Assembly (NCBI RefSeq): GCF_022370635.2
Contig: NZ_CP092362.2
Location: 1,922,001 to 1,986,000, forward strand
DNA length: 64,000 bases
Reading direction: 5' to 3'
From: Mycolicibacterium crocinum
Lineage (GTDB): Bacteria; Actinomycetota; Actinomycetes; Mycobacteriales; Mycobacteriaceae
Shown here: positions 54,986 to 62,321 of the stretch, one piece after another
Numbering within the stretch: the stretch's first letter is position 1
Layout: every line of letters starts with the position of its first letter
Program-made: the position numbers and the translations under genes
The notes under the pieces: generated by a model
Told to the model about the DNA's origin: nothing
What the model saw: only the letters and a program-made list of their open reading frames with translations
Databases searched by the model: none

Positions 54986-55456
54986 ATGGCCCGGACCGAC
55001 TACTACAACGATCCCCACGCGCCAGCCGCAAACAGTGTGGTGCCCTCCACTACCGCCGTCGTCACCGATTCACATGATCGCATCGTGCTAATTCGCCGCC
55101 GCGACAATAACCTTTGGGCATTGCCGGGTGGCGCAATGGAATTGGGCGAATCCATCGTCGACGCGGCGGTTCGTGAAGTGAAAGAGGAAACCGGTCTCGA
55201 CGTCGAGATCAGCGGACTCATCGGCGTCTACACCAATCCTCGCCACGTTATGGCCTACGCCGACGGTGAAGTCCGTCAACAGTTCTCGCTGTGCTTCACC
55301 ACCCGGCTGCTCGGTGGACAGTTGCGAGTCGACTCGGAAAGCACCGACATCGCCTGGACGTCACCAGGCGAACTTGCATCTTTGGACGTCCACCCCTCGA
55401 TGCGGCTGCGCATTCAGCACTACCTTCAACGCCGCGACAGCCCATACCTCGGGTAG
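54986..55456 (+). CDS. NUDIX hydrolase (AICE Pif-like)
   Basis: A 156-residue NUDIX protein with the box GGAMELGESIVDAAVREV followed by KEETGLDV, matching Gx5Ex7REUxEExGU. ATG 54986 has GGAGA 5 nt upstream and starts 20 nt after the XRE stop, making a two-gene operon. pSAM2 encodes a NUDIX-motif immunity factor against redundant transfer; a similar role here is inferred. Ordinary nucleotide clean-up is an alternative. Confidence 0.88.
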   Translation: MARTDYYNDPHAPAANSVVPSTTAVVTDSHDRIVLIRRRDNNLWALPGGAMELGESIVDAAVREVKEETGLDVEISGLIGVYTNPRHVMAYADGEVRQQFSLCFTTRLLGGQLRVDSESTDIAWTSPGELASLDVHPSMRLRIQHYLQRRDSPYLG

Positions 55457-55472
55457 CCCGGCAAGGTCGTCT

Positions 55473-56012
55473 CTAGCCGGCGGAGGCACTAACTCGTGCT
55501 GCCGCCGCCAACAGGCTCGGCGCCGCCCGCTCGATCGCACGATGCACAGGATCCCCATCGGGGTAACGCGACAGGATCTCCGTGACTCGATCTTCAGCTC
55601 GCACAGGCGAGCCCTGCGGGCCAGTGGTCAAGTCCGCGCACGTCAGCACGTCTAGTAACAACGACGGAGGTGCCGTGAACTCGGCCAGCGCGTCTAAGAG
55701 GCCGCGCTCCCGCGCCTCGAACACCGCGCCCGTGTGATAGGCCACCAGCGAGACCACCACTGCGGGAAAGCCCTCGTCGCGGACGAACACTGCGCCGTCG
55801 ACGGGGTGGAAACCAGTCGATCGAACTGACGGCGCATAGCCAACATCGTGAAGCCACGCGGCAGCCACCACCGCGTCGGCATCCATGGCGCCCAAGCCGA
55901 CGACCAATCGCTCCGCCGTCGCCGCGACTCCGCAGACATGGGCCCACCGATGCGGCAGATCGGCCAGTCGCTCCTCGGCGATCGCCCGTGCACGTGCCGC
56001 GTCCGTCACCAC
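55473..56012 (-). CDS. HD-domain phosphohydrolase
   Basis: A 179-residue HD-superfamily protein. The metal ligands are His in RWAHVCGV, HD in WLHDVGY and a later His in YHTGAV, with Asp in CADLTTG. HD proteins of this size accompany NUDIX and XRE genes in many AICEs; their role is unclear. It is convergent with the NUDIX gene. GTG 56012 or 56009. It is the last gene that I assign to the element. Confidence 0.85.
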   Translation of the reverse strand: MVTDAARARAIAEERLADLPHRWAHVCGVAATAERLVVGLGAMDADAVVAAAWLHDVGYAPSVRSTGFHPVDGAVFVRDEGFPAVVVSLVAYHTGAVFEARERGLLDALAEFTAPPSLLLDVLTCADLTTGPQGSPVRAEDRVTEILSRYPDGDPVHRAIERAAPSLLAAAARVSASAG

Positions 56013-56145
56013 GATGCAAGTCTACGAATGTGCCCGACACAGCACCGACGCGATTTGGGCGAAAGATCCACGCCGCGGCGGCTCCCGTCCGCTGGCGCTC
56101 CCGTCCGCCACCACGGACCGAAAAATGCCTATCGGATCGAGGCTG

Positions 56146-56183
56146 TGAGAACTTTCTCTACTGTTATCAAGAACAGGTTCTCA
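56146..56183. promoter_or_regulatory. Cluster of nested inverted repeats
   Basis: TGAGAAC (56146-56152) pairs with GTTCTCA (56177-56183). Inside are GAGAA-CT-TTCTC, CTGTT-N6-AACAG and GAACAGGTTC (56171-56180). The last contains AACNNGTT, the core of the KstR operator, although the outer bases do not match. It lies at the 3' end of the broken tetR gene and 130 bp before the HD gene. Confidence 0.45.
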
Positions 56184-56808
56184 GCCCACTTCGGGATCGC
56201 CATGAGTGGCGTCCACAAAGCGGTCGATGGCCCTATCGATTCGATCCCGAGCGACTTCACCCGATATTCGCCCACTGCTGAACGCCGCCAAATTGGCAAG
56301 CCACACATCAGCGATCAGCCCCGCTAGTCGCTGGTCTCTGACCGTGGGCTCGCCGCCGCTCAAAGTCCTTGCCAGCAGACCTTCAATGACGTCGATCGCT
56401 TCATCGGTGGCTGCGGCGGCGGTGTGGTCGGCGAGGACGAAGGCGCGCGTCACCGCCTCGGTCAAGCGCGGGTCTTGGTTGCCATTCGGTGTGCAGGCAG
56501 TCGACGAGCAAGCGAAGGCGTTCGCGCGGTGTCGACGCGGTGACGGTCCAATCGCGGCTGTTTCCAAACTCTTGGAACTCGCGGGTCAACGCCGACACCA
56601 AGAGGTGGATCTTGGAGGGGAAGTACCGGTACAGCGTGCTGACGCCGATTCCGACCTGCGCGGCCACCGCGCGAACGTGCACAGCCTCGTAACCGCCGCT
56701 AACTGCCAGCATCATCGCGGCATCTACTGCACTGTTACGGCGGTACGTGTCGACACCGCCAAGGTCGGCCGCCCTATCGGGGCGATGCTGCCTCAACTTC
56801 GAAGCCAT
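56181..56808 (-). pseudogene. Frameshifted KstR-like TetR regulator
   Basis: ATG 56808 begins a TetR regulator with SGGYEAVHVRAVAAQVGIGV and STLYRYFPSKIHLLVSALTREF, very like the HTH region of KstR, the sterol-catabolism repressor. After HTEWQ at about 56480 the frame becomes Arg/His-rich nonsense. The adjacent frame continues the family (DPRLTEAVTRAFVLADH, LLARTLSGGEPTVRDQ, GLIADVWLANLAAFS) to 56181. One extra C explains this. It lies 16 nt downstream of the thioesterase gene. A sequencing error is possible. Confidence 0.78.
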
Positions 56809-56824
56809 GCTGCCAACGCCACGC

Positions 56825-57346
56825 TCAGACGCTGTGATCACCAATTGGTTGGTGAAGCGCGCCGGCTAGCCGATCAAACAGGTCCTCGAATCCGCTCACG
56901 TCGCCGTGCGCAGCGAAATGATCGACACCCACCGTCACGAAGACTGCGCTGGCGGTGAACCGGGTGATGCCATCGTGACTGACTCCCGTTCCGCTGACGT
57001 GAAGAGCACGTCCTTGGCGGCCGGTGATCTGGGCAGTAATCCTGTGCGGTTCGTGCAACGGGACAGGTCGCAGATACTCCACTGTCAGACTGCGTGTCAC
57101 CGCGGGCGTGCCGGCCACCCACAACGTGAAGCCCAGTACGTCGTCACAGGCTGTCGCTACTGCGCCGCCGTGCGCCAGTCCTGGGGCGCCGATATGGCGC
57201 TCATCGAACGTCACATCGCTGTAGACCTCGTCACCGTCGCGATAGACAACCAGCTGCAATCCATGCGAATTCGCGGGCCCGCACCCGGTACACGTCGAGG
57301 TATGCGGAGGCAGTAGATATGGCCCCGGATGTGCTGTGTCACCCAT
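56825..57346 (-). CDS. Hotdog-fold thioesterase (PaaI/4HBT type)
   Basis: A 173-residue acyl-CoA thioesterase-like protein. The conserved N-terminal CTGCGPANSHGLQL, the active-site region GAPGLAHGGAVATACDDVLG and VEYLRPVPLHEP are typical of mycobacterial 4HBT proteins. ATG 57346 with AAGGGG upstream is preferred; ATG 57352 would add two residues. It is cotranscribed with the downstream broken KstR-like gene, suggesting a CoA-ester, possibly sterol- or lipid-derived, context. Confidence 0.85.
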   Translation of the reverse strand: MGDTAHPGPYLLPPHTSTCTGCGPANSHGLQLVVYRDGDEVYSDVTFDERHIGAPGLAHGGAVATACDDVLGFTLWVAGTPAVTRSLTVEYLRPVPLHEPHRITAQITGRQGRALHVSGTGVSHDGITRFTASAVFVTVGVDHFAAHGDVSGFEDLFDRLAGALHQPIGDHSV

Positions 57347-57511
57347 CGTCATCCCCTTGTTTCGCACTGATTCGCGATATCGTCGGGCCCGCACCGCAAC
57401 TGCAACGAGCCTTCGTTTGGCAGCTTCTGGACGCACCAAGACCCTCCCGCGTAGACACGACGGCCATGCCTACCGACCAGGGTGTTCTCCGTAACCGCGG
57501 ACAAACCTACG

Positions 57512-57529
57512 AACAGTTTCGCTACGCTA
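57512..57529 (+). promoter_or_regulatory. Shared motif AACAGTTTC-N3-ACGCTA, copy 1 (before tetR)
   Basis: This 18-bp arrangement lies 71 bp before the TetR start at 57601 and recurs with the same spacing at 58388-58405 before the orphan mceA. GGTA-CCA-TACC symmetry lies just downstream. Confidence 0.5.
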
Positions 57530-57600
57530 CTCTTGGTACCATACCTTGACGCCTGCTGGAAACGCCGCCCGCAGGTCCCATTTTCCGAAGGGACAACGCA

Positions 57601-58248
57601 GTGAGCACTCAACCGGCGGCATACGCAGACGACGATGATGACATCGACCCCCGCCGGATCAGGTCGCGTAACCGACTGCTCGACGCGGCGGCGGCACTCC
57701 TCACCACCGGGGGAATCGAAGCCGTCACGATCGACGCGGTGACCAAAGCCTCCAAGGTGGCTCGCACCACCCTCTATCGGCATTTCGCAAGCTCATCACA
57801 GTTGCTGGCGGCCACATTCGAGCGCCTGCTGCCGCACGTCACTACACCGACACCCGACGAGGGGTCGCTGCGGCAGAGGCTGATTGAAATCCTCAGCCGG
57901 CAGGCCGCACTCTTTGCCGATGCCCCGATCCAGGTCACCACGCTGGCTTGGGTCGCCCTTGGGCCCACCGATCCTGCTGCTGACGGCACCGCAGATGAGG
58001 ACAGCCCGGCTGGCAGCCTGCGTTCTAGGGTCGTCGAGCAATACCGCAAACCGTTCGACGAAATCCTGTCGAGCGACCAGGCTCGCGAAGAACTTGACGA
58101 ATTCGACCTCGAATTGGCTGAGTGCCAGCTCGTCGGTCCGCTGGTCTTCGCACGCATGACCGGACTCTGCACCATCAGCCGTGACCAGTGCGTCCGCATC
58201 GTCGACGACTTTCTGGCCGCACACTCACGCACCCGAACCGAGGCGTGA
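57601..58248 (+). CDS. TetR-family regulator
   Basis: A 215-residue TetR regulator with an acidic N-terminus (DDDDDI), HTH TKASKVARTTLYRHFASSSQL and a TetR C-terminal domain. GTG 57601 has GAAGGGAC upstream. It lies upstream of the orphan mceA on the same strand. A motif before its own start recurs before mceA, so it probably controls both. Confidence 0.92.
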   Translation: MSTQPAAYADDDDDIDPRRIRSRNRLLDAAAALLTTGGIEAVTIDAVTKASKVARTTLYRHFASSSQLLAATFERLLPHVTTPTPDEGSLRQRLIEILSRQAALFADAPIQVTTLAWVALGPTDPAADGTADEDSPAGSLRSRVVEQYRKPFDEILSSDQAREELDEFDLELAECQLVGPLVFARMTGLCTISRDQCVRIVDDFLAAHSRTRTEA

Positions 58249-58387
58249 CGGCGAATTGGTAGGTGCGCCGGCGGTTCGCCTGCGGCTTGTCGTCGCTGGG
58301 ACCGGGCGGCTCGCACTGGGCCTGGCTGAAACTTCCTGGTGACCCTGCGTCATCGCCATCCGCCAGCCGCGCTGAGAAAACGCTACT

Positions 58388-58424
58388 AACAGTTTCAAAA
58401 CGCTATGTAGCGTTGTGCTACTAT
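58388..58424 (+). promoter_or_regulatory. Orphan mceA promoter: shared motif, palindrome and -10
   Basis: Copy 2 of AACAGTTTC-N3-ACGCTA (58388-58405) overlaps the perfect 16-bp palindrome AACGCTATGTAGCGTT (58399-58414). TACTAT (58419-58424) is a good -10 box directly after it. The ATG of mceA is about 48 nt downstream, so this transcript would have a leader. The remaining bases 58249-58387 show nothing else. Confidence 0.65.
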
Positions 58425-58472
58425 AGGTACACTTATGAGGTTCAGTCGACCACGATCCAGTGAGCCCGTCAT

Positions 58473-59732
58473 ATGAAAACCCCTGTCCGCGTGAGTCGTT
58501 CGTCGAATCGCGCCGCTGTTGGTCGCACGCTGAATCACTGGCGGCACCATCCACCGTTACGAACGGCCGGGACCGTGGCGCTGGCCCTGGTCGTAGTAGT
58601 GGTATCGACGGTCTACCTGCAATTTCACGGTGAGTTCACTCCGGCCATGCACTTGACCCTGGTGTCGGATCGCGCTGGGCTGGTCATGGAGCCCGGGGCA
58701 AAAGTGACCTACAACGGCGTCGAAATCGGCCGGGTCGCCGCGGTGCGCGCGATCCAGCAAGATGACACCACCAAGGCGAAACTGTCCCTGGACGTCGCTC
58801 CAAAGTACATCGAGCTGATCCCGGCCAACGTGACCGCCGAGATCAAGGCCAGCACGGTATTCGGCAACAAGTATGTAGCCTTCCGTAGCCCGTCGAGACC
58901 GGCATCTGCGCGCGTGTCGAGCTCGCAGGTGATCGACGTCTCGCACGTGACGACCGAATTCAACACCCTGTTCGAAACCTTGATGTCGATCGCGCAGAAA
59001 GTCGATCCCGTCAAACTCAACCTGACTCTTGCGGCCACCGCCGAGGCACTGGACGGGCACGGCCTCGACTTCGGCCGATCAATCATCGCGGGCAATGCTG
59101 TCCTCGACGACATCAACCCTGAAATGCCGCAGATCCGCGAAGACATCAAACGCCTTACCGACCTCGCCGACGTCTATGCCCAATCCTCACCCGATTTCTG
59201 GAAATTCCTCAACAATGCAGCGACCACGGCAGGCACCGTCAATGAGCAGCGAGCCGATCTCGATGCGGCGCTGCTGGCTGCCGCGGGCTTCGGCAACGCT
59301 GGCGCTGACATCGTGGGGCGGGGAAGTCCCTACCTGGTGCGAGGTCTGGCTGACCTGGTGACGACCACCGGCACCTTGAACACCTACAGTCCCGAATTCC
59401 TGTGCAGCATAAGAAATTATGCTGCGATCCTGCCGCAGACTGTTGAATCCGCAGGCGGCAACGGCTACTCGATCGACTTCCGTATCGGGCTCACCGGTGC
59501 GCCGAATCCGTACGTCTATCCGGATAACCTGCCCCGTTCCAATGCGCGAGGCGGCCCGGGCGGCGCCCCTGGATGTTGGCAGACAGTCACCAAGGATTTC
59601 TGGCCCGCCCCTTACCTGGTAGCCGACACCGGCGCATCACTGGCTCCCTACAACCACCTCGAACTCGGGCAGCCATTGCTTACCGAATATGTGTGGGGAC
59701 GCCAGGTCGGTGAAAACACCATCAATCCCTAG
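58473..59732 (+). CDS. Orphan MceA-family protein
   Basis: A 419-residue Mce protein of the A type. The N-terminal helix is near residues 33-50 and the MCE domain follows (LVMEPGAKVTYNGVEIGRV). The helical domain and the A-type C-terminus (YSPEFLCSIRNY, YPDNLPRSNARGGPGG, APGCW) close it. There is no Pro-rich tail, unlike the operon copy at 31486. No yrbE or other mce genes flank it, so it must work with subunits encoded elsewhere or be a regulated substitute. TetR lies upstream and a P450 convergent downstream. Confidence 0.92.
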   Translation: MKTPVRVSRSSNRAAVGRTLNHWRHHPPLRTAGTVALALVVVVVSTVYLQFHGEFTPAMHLTLVSDRAGLVMEPGAKVTYNGVEIGRVAAVRAIQQDDTTKAKLSLDVAPKYIELIPANVTAEIKASTVFGNKYVAFRSPSRPASARVSSSQVIDVSHVTTEFNTLFETLMSIAQKVDPVKLNLTLAATAEALDGHGLDFGRSIIAGNAVLDDINPEMPQIREDIKRLTDLADVYAQSSPDFWKFLNNAATTAGTVNEQRADLDAALLAAAGFGNAGADIVGRGSPYLVRGLADLVTTTGTLNTYSPEFLCSIRNYAAILPQTVESAGGNGYSIDFRIGLTGAPNPYVYPDNLPRSNARGGPGGAPGCWQTVTKDFWPAPYLVADTGASLAPYNHLELGQPLLTEYVWGRQVGENTINP

Positions 59733-59859
59733 GACGAGCAGGCCTGCGGACCCACCGGTCCACGACTACGTCGAAGCGGCGCTCAGCGGCCTCGATACAT
59801 AGAATCGTCATATTCCGATGGAACTGGGAGACAGCGACATTGGGGCGGCATGCAGTCGC

Positions 59860-61182
59860 TCAGGAAGCGCTTCCTCGCCGGACGCGTAAGGGAATCGAAA
59901 CAGGTCCTCGCAGTGAAGGATTGGTACCCCAGCGCACGGGTCCAGCAAGCTCCAGGCCGTCGAGTTCGTCCAGCAGATGGTCCACCGCTGTGATCACTTC
60001 GAGTCGTGCGAGATGAGCGCCCAGACAAAAGTGAAGTCCATGGCCGAATGCCAGGTGCCCGGTCGTGTCGCGATGAGGGTCGAACCGATCGGGGTCGCTG
60101 AACTTCGCCGGGTCTCGGTTCGCCGAGGCATAGAAGAGCAACGCCTTTGCGCCCTTAGGGATTACCGTGTCGCCGATCCGATAGGGCGCGGTAGCGGTTC
60201 TGGTGACCCACTGCACCGGCGAGCCCCAACGCGCGGTCTCCTCGACCGCCGGGCGAAGCAGGCTGCGGTCGGCTTTCAACGTCAGGAAGAACTCGCGGTC
60301 CTCGGCGAGCCTGACGAGCAGCATGCCCAACAGGTTTGTAGTGGTCTCGTTGCCGGCGACCAGAAGGATGAGCGCGTAGAAGAAAGCTTCCTGATCGCTG
60401 AGCTCGCCGGATTCTTTGGCTGCCTGCAACCAACCCAAGAGATCGTCTGCCGACGTGCTGGACCGCCGGCCCATCTCGACGTCTATGAAGCTGCGCATCT
60501 GCACGTAGGACTGAAGTAGCGAACCGACGTATCGCATGACCTCGTGCACCGACCGCGGTCCGAATAGTCTCGCGAACTTGTTGGATACGGTGCGAAAGGC
60601 CGGCCACTGAGGATGGGGAATACCCAAGATTGTGGCAATGACGTTGATGGGCATGGGGATCGTCAGCGCCGCGACCATGTCAATGACGTCGCCGTCTCGC
60701 AGTGGCCTGATCGCCTCATCGGACAACGCGCGAATATCTGTGGCCAGAGTCTGTACCGAACGCTTGCTGAACATGGGCGCGGTCAGATGCCGCAGGCGGG
60801 TGTGATCGGGTGGGTCTGTGGTGAGTACAGCACTGGTGACAAACGACCGCAGCATGATGCCGTCCCTCGACGAGAACACCTCATTGTTGCGAACGGCCTT
60901 GTGCACGTCCTCGTAGCGCCCCATCATCCAGACGCCGAGCCGCTCGTTGACGACCACCGGATGCTCACGAATGCGCAGCAGCTCGGGATAGGGGTCGGCG
61001 ATGTTCTCGGCGAGCGTCGGATCGAATGTGGTTCGTGGCACCGACTTCGGCGCCGATGCAGTGCGTGGGCGCCGTAGATCGCGGTAAGCCCCTGTCGCAA
61101 CCGGACGCCACAGATCAGTGACGGAGCTGCGAGTTGCAGAAAGCACCGCGCGTGGTGGGGGCCGTAGAAGATCCGTCGACAT
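59860..61182 (-). CDS. Cytochrome P450 (CYP)
   Basis: A 440-residue P450 with an N-terminal extension of about 45 residues. The oxygen-activation helix reads LVAGNETTTN, with Asn in place of the usual acidic Asp before Glu-Thr. The ExxR is EETARWG, and the haem loop FGHGLHFCLG has the thiolate at Cys386. It is divergent from the AraC-type regulator (72 bp between starts), which is its probable activator, and convergent with the orphan mceA. The context suggests lipid or sterol oxidation. Confidence 0.93.
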   Translation of the reverse strand: MSTDLLRPPPRAVLSATRSSVTDLWRPVATGAYRDLRRPRTASAPKSVPRTTFDPTLAENIADPYPELLRIREHPVVVNERLGVWMMGRYEDVHKAVRNNEVFSSRDGIMLRSFVTSAVLTTDPPDHTRLRHLTAPMFSKRSVQTLATDIRALSDEAIRPLRDGDVIDMVAALTIPMPINVIATILGIPHPQWPAFRTVSNKFARLFGPRSVHEVMRYVGSLLQSYVQMRSFIDVEMGRRSSTSADDLLGWLQAAKESGELSDQEAFFYALILLVAGNETTTNLLGMLLVRLAEDREFFLTLKADRSLLRPAVEETARWGSPVQWVTRTATAPYRIGDTVIPKGAKALLFYASANRDPAKFSDPDRFDPHRDTTGHLAFGHGLHFCLGAHLARLEVITAVDHLLDELDGLELAGPVRWGTNPSLRGPVSIPLRVRRGSAS

Positions 61183-61241
61183 AACATGACGTTAGGCCGG
61201 TCGCAATGGCTCGATAATGACAGAATCAGACAGACATTTGA

Positions 61242-61247
61242 TATTTT
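61242..61247 (+). promoter_or_regulatory. Putative -10 box, leaderless AraC transcript
   Basis: TATTTT ends 7 nt before ATG 61255, with no Shine-Dalgarno sequence. The divergent P450 promoter must lie in the same 72 bp. Confidence 0.5.
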
Positions 61248-61254
61248 CAGACAC

Positions 61255-62301
61255 ATGCCTAGTCCGATGGCCCCGGTGTGGGACGTGGCGCGCTCCTCGG
61301 CGCCGGGTCGACACATCTTGGAGACCGCGGTACACCACGGCCTCAATCCTGAAATCTGTTTGTCTGGAACAGGACTCACGTCGCAGGGGTTGAGGGACCC
61401 GACCAGCGAGATGCATGCGAGTCAGGAACTGACGATGATTCGCAACCTGATCGGCCGACTCGGCGATCAACCGGGACTGGGTACGGAAACCGGTGCGCGC
61501 TACACCTTCGCCGACATGGGCATTCTGGGTTATGCACTGATTTCGAGTCCAACCGTTGGGGACGCGATAGACGTCGCCTGCCGGTACGCCGCACTCAGTA
61601 CCGTCTACCTGAGTCTGGCCGCACCAGAACTCAACAACACCGAAGCGGTCATCGGTCTTGATAACGCCCAGGTTCCTCCCGATGTGCGGAGGTTTCTGCT
61701 CGAACGCGATTTTGCAATGTTCCTGCAGATCTTGCCGCCGCTCATGCGTGGCGTTGACGCGCCGATCGCGATGCGACTGGAGGTGGCGGATCTGCAGCTG
61801 CCGGCAAGTCTGGTGGAGATCGACAACGTGACGGTCACTGTGGAGAACGCGGTGCGCAACGCCCTGATTGTCCCCGCTGATCTGGTGAGCCAACCGATGC
61901 CCGCGCCAGATCCCCAGACTGCGGCGATCTGTATCCGCCAGTGCGAGGAGTTATTGAACCGTCGACGAACCCGTCGTGGCATATCAGCCTGGGTGCGGAT
62001 GCGGATGATCCAAGATTCGACCCAGATCCCATCCATGGCGACCATCGCGAGGGAACTCTGCATCACCGATCGCACGTTGCACCGTCACTTGGCGGGAGAG
62101 GGAACCAGCTACCGCGCACTCGCAGACGAGGTTCGCGCAGCGCTGGCCGCCGAGCTGTTGAGTTCGGGACTCACTGTCGAGGAAACTGCACGCCGACTTG
62201 GCTATTCGGAGACGGCCGCATTCACTCGAGCCCATATTCGGTGGAATGGGCGCCCACCCAGTGAGTCCAAGCGCCGTGGGCGGTCAACGGCTCAAACGTG
62301 A
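61255..62301 (+). CDS. AraC-family transcriptional regulator
   Basis: A 348-residue regulator. An N-terminal arabinose-binding-like domain of the OruR/ArgR type covers about residues 20-200 (LGYALISSPTVGDAIDVACRY). A C-terminal AraC double HTH contains ATIARELCITDRTLHRHL and VEETARRLGYSETAAFTRA, then W in RWNGRPPSESKR. ATG 61255 is preferred to 61186, which lies in the P450 promoter region. It is divergent from the P450 gene and convergent with the MmpL gene. Confidence 0.92.
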   Translation: MPSPMAPVWDVARSSAPGRHILETAVHHGLNPEICLSGTGLTSQGLRDPTSEMHASQELTMIRNLIGRLGDQPGLGTETGARYTFADMGILGYALISSPTVGDAIDVACRYAALSTVYLSLAAPELNNTEAVIGLDNAQVPPDVRRFLLERDFAMFLQILPPLMRGVDAPIAMRLEVADLQLPASLVEIDNVTVTVENAVRNALIVPADLVSQPMPAPDPQTAAICIRQCEELLNRRRTRRGISAWVRMRMIQDSTQIPSMATIARELCITDRTLHRHLAGEGTSYRALADEVRAALAAELLSSGLTVEETARRLGYSETAAFTRAHIRWNGRPPSESKRRGRSTAQT

Positions 62302-62321
62302 TGTGAGGGCAAGCTGCATGC

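Larger units (their letters stand above)
46082..56012. mobile_element. AICE-type integrative and conjugative element, with ABC-3C cargo
   Basis: The core 48994-56012 carries the gene set of actinomycete integrative and conjugative elements of the pSAM2 kind: integrase, Xis, RepSA initiator, FtsK-like TraSA, a Pra-like protein, and XRE, NUDIX and HD regulators. The left part 46082-48865 (defence cassette) lies between tRNA-Ala and the integrase and is assigned as cargo by position and base composition. Neither end is proven: the tRNA 3' end was not found repeated on the right, so the right boundary is simply the last AICE-type gene. Confidence 0.6.

Noticed and set aside
55457..58300. Right attachment site as a repeat of the tRNA-Ala 3' end
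   Set aside because: By eye no stretch matching the T-arm and acceptor end was found from 55 kb to 64 kb. A computed search is needed, so no att site is reported.
59733..59859. Possible small gene between the orphan mceA and the P450
   Set aside because: Only 127 nt, with no frame of coding character; it is the 3' junction of two convergent genes.
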